Shown: positions 59,801-64,000 of the stretch, in pieces
How positions within the stretch are numbered: position 1 is the first letter of the stretch
Layout: each line of letters opens with the position of its first letter
Assembly (NCBI GenBank): GCA_947492175.1
Contig: CANLMQ010000014.1
Location: 82,572-146,571 of the forward strand
DNA length: 64,000 bases
Origin: an uncultured Draconibacterium sp.
Lineage (GTDB): Bacteria > Bacteroidota > Bacteroidia > Bacteroidales > Prolixibacteraceae
Reading direction: 5' to 3'
Program-made: the position numbers and the translations under genes
Notes under the pieces: generated by a model
What the model was told of the DNA's origin: nothing
The model's database searches: none
The model's input: the letters and a program-made list of their open reading frames with translations, nothing else

Positions 59801-60604
59801 TCTTTGAAAAAAATGCTGATTGTGGAAGATAATGTACAAACACAGAAAGTTATTCAAACATTATTGCACGATTTCCAGCTGAACATTACGGAAGCAGAAA
59901 GGGCGGAAGAAGCTTACCAAAAGCTGTGTAACGACTCTTTCGATTGTATTATTCTCGATTTGGGGTTACCCGATTATTCAGGGAAAGAACTATTGGAAAA
60001 ACTGAAAATAAATAACATTCCAATTCCAAAAGTAATTGTGTATACAGGAAAAGAGATGAGTCCGCAGGAAATACAGGACCTTAGAAGCTATACCGACACA
60101 ATTATTTTAAAAGGCATAAAATCGGATGAACGCCTGATGGACGAAGTTACTTTATTTCTGCACCAGGTATCTAAAAATATCTCAAGTCCCAAAGCAAAAC
60201 CTACGTTGGCAAACGACGATTCCATTTTTAACAGGAAACGAATTCTTGTGGTAGACGACGATATTCGCAATGTGTTTGCTTTAGGACAAATGCTCGAAGA
60301 ACGCGACATGGAAGTTCTTGAAGCTGATAACGGGCAGGCTGCACTCGATGTTTTAAAAGAAGATAAAAATATCGATCTGATACTGATGGATGTAATGATG
60401 CCGGTAATGAATGGTTATGAAGCAATGAACATTATCAGGCAGACACCTGAAATAAAAAACATACCTATTATTTGTTTAACGGCTAAAGCCATGAAGGAAG
60501 ATCACGAAAATGCCCTGAAGAATGGAGCCAACGACTACCTGTCCAAACCACTCGACGAGGAAAAATTATTTTCGATGCTGAAAATATGGTTGTATAAAAA
60601 TTAG
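56846..60604 (+). CDS. hybrid sensor histidine kinase with GAF and multiple receiver domains
   Basis: A 1252-residue membrane signalling protein. TM1 about 14-36, extracytoplasmic helical domain to 203, TM2 about 204-228, HAMP about 229-280, GAF about 335-480, coiled coil about 490-580 with a 28-residue repeat (LQVQQEELRVANEEL twice), HisKA with His594 (SHELRTPLN), HATPase, a degenerate receiver (about 865-960) lacking the phospho-Asp, then two receivers (MLIVEDN from about 989, LVVDDD from about 1131; Asp in ILDLGLP and LMDVMMP). It starts a four-gene cluster with a second hybrid kinase, CheR and CheB. Confidence 0.9.
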   Translation: MFKFNNLKIRNKLRVLSVFSFLSLIILGGISNFFYNTGKTLSLVINAERVHNLTFQSGIEDYYRYQITEEGEYLDEALMKMQQANEMAYYFGISDQLAELPMEQFSDTLYHYYKEAYSYKRSNADLMAGRLKLLSVIQQEKLIEAQQIALEGYNLGNGIRNRIISGEANHEEMDGLIKADLDQMKIFYGDFATAVKGLIEYVNRLLYVGIFLIVLLLILTVASISSFISKSIREPVGEMVNQFSNIAKGNLNTDLTIDSKNEIGELARSFRRLQQGFREVITYTKKVADGDYSGQIQPRSDEDEMSIALNKMAEKLKESHEKFNQDAWFKSGLNSINEKLNSVDALEEIAGMSLSFLADSLHSQLGSIYIFRKEHQHLVPLSYLGLDSKKINKRIKLNEGIIGQVAHSEQMKILTDIPEDLYSTFSTAGTYKPRQIVVMPLVFNKSLVGVLELTSLYAYTAIELDFLKQVSVIIAIKLNSAESRIRTNELLKKTQDQASELQVQQEELRVANEELTEHAKVLTENEKKLQVQQEELRVANEELEERTRQLEVQKEDIVRKNNQLTETHDQLENKAKELQQASQYKSEFLANMSHELRTPLNSLLILSNLLSNNKKGNLTDDQVESAKIIHKSGSDLLHLINEILDLSKIEAGKMNLEVLEVEASDLQNEIVMNFKAMADDRSLDFEVNINPAFPQKLLTDRYRLMQIIKNLVSNALKFTNAGKVAVDFIPTADKVKFKTAGLDSSNTCCVKISDTGVGIPKEKLEFIFEAFHQADGSISRKFGGTGLGLSISRELVKMLGGEIQLESQLNEGTCFYVYLPVEQSEQTVVTKAPEQVNKVEIKDPEIEVVANKQETDLPVFLEDDRNESGDEQIVLVIHPIKIQAQKIMQQVREKNFRVIVAPTIPEGISLAERYKPKAIMLAVELARRNHPGYLKLRKHKLLGKLPVHVISPIDHDVYKEPSELKTLETVEFSDALKSLENHFNSSLKKMLIVEDNVQTQKVIQTLLHDFQLNITEAERAEEAYQKLCNDSFDCIILDLGLPDYSGKELLEKLKINNIPIPKVIVYTGKEMSPQEIQDLRSYTDTIILKGIKSDERLMDEVTLFLHQVSKNISSPKAKPTLANDDSIFNRKRILVVDDDIRNVFALGQMLEERDMEVLEADNGQAALDVLKEDKNIDLILMDVMMPVMNGYEAMNIIRQTPEIKNIPIICLTAKAMKEDHENALKNGANDYLSKPLDEEKLFSMLKIWLYKN

Positions 60605-60623
60605 CGCTTAATAATTGAACAAG

Positions 60624-62228
60624 ATGAATAATTCGATTACCCCCAAAATACTTATTGTTGACGACTTAGTTGAAAACCTGATTAGTCTGGAAGCTATTTT
60701 AGACGATTTCGATATTGAGATTGTACGCGCGTTATCAGGAATAGAAGCATTAAAACTGGCAATGAAGGAAGAGTTTGCATTGGTTATTCTCGATGTACAG
60801 ATGCCGGAAATGAATGGCTACGAAACCCTTGAAATGATGCGTCAGCGCAAAAAGACCCGGTATTTGCCGGTTATTTTTGTATCAGCTATTCATCAAAGCG
60901 ATTTGCACATTATAAAAGGAATAGAAACAGGAGCTGTTGACTTTATTCCAAAGCCTGTTATTCCCGACATATTGCGAGGTAAAGTACGGGTATTTCTTGA
61001 TTTGTACCTTCAGCGTGTTAAGCTCGATCGTTTGCTGGGAGAAATGGAAGTGGCAAACTTGAATCTTAAAATTGCTAAAGACAGAGCCGAAGAAGCTACC
61101 CGTGTTAAGTCGATGTTTTTGGCTAATATGTCGCACGAGATTCGGACTCCGCTAAACGGAGTTATAGGAATTTCTCAGCTATTGCAGAAATCGGAATTAA
61201 ATAGCGAACAACAGGATTTAGTAAATATTATCACCAAATCGGGTGAAAATTTATCGATGATTATTAACGATATCCTCGATTTTTCGAAGATAGAATCCGG
61301 CCAGGTTCAACTCGAATCCATCAGTTTCCATCTGGAAGAACTGGTGGAAAATGTTTACCGGCTAATGAAATTCAAGGCCGACGAAAAGCGAATTGATTTA
61401 AGCTATTCCATTGATGAAAAAGTTCCGGCCATCCTTTGTGGAGACCCGTTGCGCATTAACCAGATATTAATGAACCTGGTTAATAATGCCATCAAGTTTA
61501 CACATAAGGGGAAAGTTGAAATCCGTATCGAGTTAATTGATAACTACGAGCATATGGCGCGAATACTTTTCCGGGTAATCGATACCGGTATCGGTATTTC
61601 AGAAGAAGGAAAGCAACTTCTTTTTAAAGAATTTCATCAAACGGAGTCATCGATGACAAGAAGATACGGAGGTACAGGACTGGGACTGGCAATCTCGAAA
61701 AACCTGGTTAATTTAATGAATGGAGAAATTAATGTGGAAAGTGAAGAAGGGAAAGGCTCTGAGTTCTTTTTCAGGTTGCCTTTAAAAGAATCGACAAACG
61801 AAGAGAAAGAAAAGGAACTTCATTATCAGTTGCCGGAGGACATCCGGATTCTGGTGGCAGAAGATAACCTGATTAATCAGAAAGTATTTAAACTGGCACT
61901 TAAACAATTGGGTTACGTTTGCGATATTGCCAAAAACGGGCAGGAAGCGTTTGAAATGCATGTCGCTAATCCGTATGATCTTATTTTTATGGATATGCAA
62001 ATGCCCGTTCTCGACGGACTACAGGCAACTTCAAAGATCCGGAACCACGAAAAAGAGTTTAGCAATTTCCCGGATGCCTACATAGCGGCAGTAACTGCCA
62101 ACTCTTTAGAAGACGACAGGAAGGATTGTATAAACGCGGGAATGAATAACTTCCTGAGTAAACCCTTCTCCGACAAGGAACTTTTGGCCTTATTGCAAGA
62201 GGTTTCTAAAATAACGCTGGTTAATTAG
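60624..62228 (+). CDS. soluble hybrid kinase REC-HisKA-HATPase-REC
   Basis: A 534-residue cytosolic kinase with a receiver at each end. N-terminal receiver ILIVDD...VILDVQMPEMNG, HisKA with His171 (SHEIRTPLNG), ATPase NLVNNAIKF and GTGLGLAIS, then C-terminal receiver ILVAEDNLINQKV with LIFMDMQMPVLDG. I use the ATG at 60624; the TTG at 60615 adds three residues. It follows the larger kinase by 19 bp and the cheR gene by 10 bp. The first receiver probably gets phosphate from the upstream kinase. Confidence 0.9.
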   Translation: MNNSITPKILIVDDLVENLISLEAILDDFDIEIVRALSGIEALKLAMKEEFALVILDVQMPEMNGYETLEMMRQRKKTRYLPVIFVSAIHQSDLHIIKGIETGAVDFIPKPVIPDILRGKVRVFLDLYLQRVKLDRLLGEMEVANLNLKIAKDRAEEATRVKSMFLANMSHEIRTPLNGVIGISQLLQKSELNSEQQDLVNIITKSGENLSMIINDILDFSKIESGQVQLESISFHLEELVENVYRLMKFKADEKRIDLSYSIDEKVPAILCGDPLRINQILMNLVNNAIKFTHKGKVEIRIELIDNYEHMARILFRVIDTGIGISEEGKQLLFKEFHQTESSMTRRYGGTGLGLAISKNLVNLMNGEINVESEEGKGSEFFFRLPLKESTNEEKEKELHYQLPEDIRILVAEDNLINQKVFKLALKQLGYVCDIAKNGQEAFEMHVANPYDLIFMDMQMPVLDGLQATSKIRNHEKEFSNFPDAYIAAVTANSLEDDRKDCINAGMNNFLSKPFSDKELLALLQEVSKITLVN

Positions 62229-62238
62229 CAGGGCAGGA

Positions 62239-63081
62239 ATGAATACGTATTATGATTCAAATAGTGAGTTGCTGACAATCGAATTAAAGCTGCTTTTCGA
62301 AGGGGTTTATTTAAAGTACGGCTACGATTTCAGAAACTACAGCAAGGCCCACATCAGAAGAAGGGTGCTCAACTTTATTGGATTAAAGGATTTAGGGACC
62401 ATTACAGATTTATTGAGCAAGGTTTTAAGAGATCCGGAGTTTTTCAGGGAGTTTCTCGACGATCTTTCCATTAATGTTACAGAAATGTTTCGCGATCCCG
62501 ACTTTTTTCTTTCGTTTCGCGAGAACATTGTTCCGAAGCTAAAAACCTATACCTTTTTTAAAATATGGCTGGCAGGATGTGCAACCGGCGAAGAGGTTTA
62601 TTCTTTGGCCATCCTTCTGCACGAGGAGGGATTGTTAGACCGGTGCCAGATCTATGCAACCGACTTTAACCGAAAGGTTCTTGAAATTGCCAGTGAAGGA
62701 GTTTATCAGAAATCAGACATAAAACTCTTCGAAAAGAACTATATAAAATCGGGGGGAAAGAAAAAGTTATCAGATTACTACAAGTCGATGTACGGATCGG
62801 TTATGTTTGATAAAATGCTATCTACCCGCATTGTTTTTGCCGATCACAACCTGGTTACCGACAGTGTTTTTGCTGAAGTAAACCTGATTATGTGCCGGAA
62901 TGTGTTGATTTATTTTGAGAAACAACTGCAGGATAAGGTTTTGAATTTGTTTCATGAAAGCCTCACACCTTCAGGAGTTTTGTGTTTGGGAACCAAAGAA
63001 AGCCTGCGGTTTACCAGCGCCGATGATAAATTCGATACCATCGATCAGAAACAAAAAATATACAAAAAGAAGATTGTATAA
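62239..63081 (+). CDS. CheR-type methyltransferase
   Basis: A 280-residue SAM-dependent protein methyltransferase. The N-terminal helical domain with FRNYSKAHIRRRVLNF, then SINVTEMFRDPDFF, and the SAM-binding WLAGCATGEEVYSLAI with NLIMCRNVLIYF are CheR signatures. CheR normally methylates Glu residues of chemoreceptors, but no MCP is in the window. It overlaps the cheB start by one base. Its partner may be a helical receptor-like kinase in the same cluster; this is inference. Confidence 0.92.
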   Translation: MNTYYDSNSELLTIELKLLFEGVYLKYGYDFRNYSKAHIRRRVLNFIGLKDLGTITDLLSKVLRDPEFFREFLDDLSINVTEMFRDPDFFLSFRENIVPKLKTYTFFKIWLAGCATGEEVYSLAILLHEEGLLDRCQIYATDFNRKVLEIASEGVYQKSDIKLFEKNYIKSGGKKKLSDYYKSMYGSVMFDKMLSTRIVFADHNLVTDSVFAEVNLIMCRNVLIYFEKQLQDKVLNLFHESLTPSGVLCLGTKESLRFTSADDKFDTIDQKQKIYKKKIV

Positions 63082-63647
63082 TGTATCAGGCAATAGTAAT
63101 AGGAACGTCGTATGGAGGACTGGAAGCATTAAAAATGATCTTACCGGAACTGAAAGCGGATTTCCCCGTTCCTGTAATTATTGTATTGCATATAGGCGAA
63201 CACAGCAACGATTATTTTATCCGCCACCTGAATGAAATTTGCGCGCTCGAAGTAAAGGAAGCTGAAGTGAACGAGCCCATACTTCCGGGATTTATTTATT
63301 TTGCCCCGCCCGATTACCACCTGCTTATCGAAGACAACCATACTTTTTCGTTATCGGTTGAGAAAAAACTGAATTTTTCGAGGCCAAGTATCGATTTACT
63401 TTTTGAATCGGCTGCCTGGACCTATAAAAACAAACTTATTGGTGTAATACTTACCGGGGCCAATTCGGATGGCGCCAATGGGCTGAAGATTATTAAAAGT
63501 TTGGGCGGAAAAACAGTTGTTCAGAATCCGTGTCATGCCACCGCGCCAATTATGCCACGGTTTGCACTTAGAATTACCCGGCCCGATTTCCGGCTGAATC
63601 TCGATGAAATTGCGGCTTGCTTAATTAAACTGGCATACGGGGAGTGA
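63081..63647 (+). CDS. CheB-type methylesterase without receiver domain
   Basis: A 188-residue CheB catalytic domain. Triad visible as Ser10 in IGTSYGG, His37 in VLHIGEH and Asp near 130 in GANSDGANG. The N-terminal receiver of classical CheB is absent, so it cannot be switched on by phosphorylation in cis. It is coupled to cheR by a one-base overlap and follows two hybrid kinases that do carry receivers. Confidence 0.92.
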   Translation: MYQAIVIGTSYGGLEALKMILPELKADFPVPVIIVLHIGEHSNDYFIRHLNEICALEVKEAEVNEPILPGFIYFAPPDYHLLIEDNHTFSLSVEKKLNFSRPSIDLLFESAAWTYKNKLIGVILTGANSDGANGLKIIKSLGGKTVVQNPCHATAPIMPRFALRITRPDFRLNLDEIAACLIKLAYGE

Positions 63648-63670
63648 TCGAATCTTTGGTATAAAATAAT

Positions 63671-63901
63671 TATATGCGAGCTAAATTCATATAAACACGA
63701 GCTATATTAAATTAGATACGAGTAATTTATATTTATATGCGAGCTAGTTATAAATACTTACGAGTAATAAATAATAGTATGCGAGCTATACTCGCAACCG
63801 AATAATATATACTCGCATATAATTATTAATAGCTCGCTGGTAATTATATTTAGCACGTATAATAATTTTTATAGCTCGTAGAAGATTATTAAATACTCGT
63901 A
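63671..63901. repeat. 21-bp-periodic inverted array (CGAG then CTCG)
   Basis: CGAG begins at 63677, 63698, 63719, 63740, 63761 and 63782. CTCG (once CACG) begins at 63791, 63812, 63833, 63854, 63875 and 63896. Each series steps exactly 21 bases with no indel. The two series meet in GCGAGCTATACTCGC, so the array is an inverted repeat of six words per arm. Full words follow TRCGAGYWA, and the spacers are AT only or nearly so. It begins 24 bp after cheB. Nothing else is recognised to the window end (63902-64000). Confidence 0.88.
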
Positions 63902-64000
63902 CTTTAATATTCTTTGCAGGAATTGACCTTTCCTAAAATAGCTTGACAGATTTATACTTAATTTGATAGAATGTAAACGATTATTTCTTCATTTACTGGT

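Noticed and set aside
63671..63901. CRISPR or simple tandem satellite
   Set aside because: Only a short word is conserved per 21-bp unit and the second half is inverted, which neither CRISPR nor a head-to-tail satellite explains.

Overview
The window reads as chromosome from a member of the Bacteroidetes, probably an anaerobic or facultative marine or gut-type Bacteroidales/Marinilabiliales (the order is inferred; no rRNA or marker tree is available here). Supporting signs are upstream boxes of the form TAnnTTTG(C) instead of sigma70-type boxes, almost no Shine-Dalgarno sequences, S16 with a long Ala/Glu tail, an HU-CCDC81/SPOR protein, head-GIN (DUF2807) and DUF5916 proteins, many lipoproteins, several sulfatases and a split methylmalonyl-CoA mutase. 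No tRNA, rRNA, prophage, transposase or CRISPR array was seen.

Layout. 1-7 kb: methylmalonyl-CoA mutase small subunit, then a membrane electron-transfer module (tetraheme cytochrome, four-cluster ferredoxin, NrfD-type membrane subunit) and a DUF2339 membrane protein, all on the minus strand. 7-12 kb: a small membrane protein, metG with a structured 3' region, and a collagen-like Gly-rich secreted protein. 12-17 kb: a plus-strand run of HAD phosphatase, esterase lipoprotein, LD-carboxypeptidase, YraN, MmcQ/YjbR, C1 peptidase and S4 protein. 17-20 kb: MscS, an acyl-carrier-like protein without its serine, a GNAT enzyme and a lipoprotein. 20-23 kb: three tandem exported cyclophilins, the last fused to a degenerate trypsin-like domain. 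23-27 kb: mtnA and mtnP (methylthioadenosine salvage) and a sulfatase. 27-30 kb: dodecin, DoxX, nitroreductase, HU/SPOR protein. 30-35 kb: galE, a small helical protein, rfbB, rpsP and rimM. 36-42 kb: NTF2-like and head-GIN proteins, Sua5, a glycosyltransferase, lysA and a COG2509 flavoprotein. 42-48.5 kb: a complete MacAB-TolC-type export operon. 48.6-54 kb: two sulfatases and a DUF5916 outer-membrane protein. 54-56 kb: mdh, a retropepsin-like protease and a lipoprotein. 56.8-63.6 kb: two hybrid histidine kinases, CheR and a receiver-less CheB, tightly packed.

The most unusual content is non-coding. Two intergenic arrays, at 31858-32180 and 63671-63901, have short words repeated at exactly 21-bp steps (two helical turns) in AT-rich DNA. 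They use different words (CAAC/GTTG/TCTG in one, CGAG/CTCG in the other), and the second is one large inverted repeat. In addition, a two-hairpin leader about 100-125 bp long occurs twice, directly over the start codons of mtnP and of a sulfatase, with a base-pair change that keeps the pairing.

All coordinates and motifs were read by eye. Family names come from recognised motifs and general knowledge, not from database searches.
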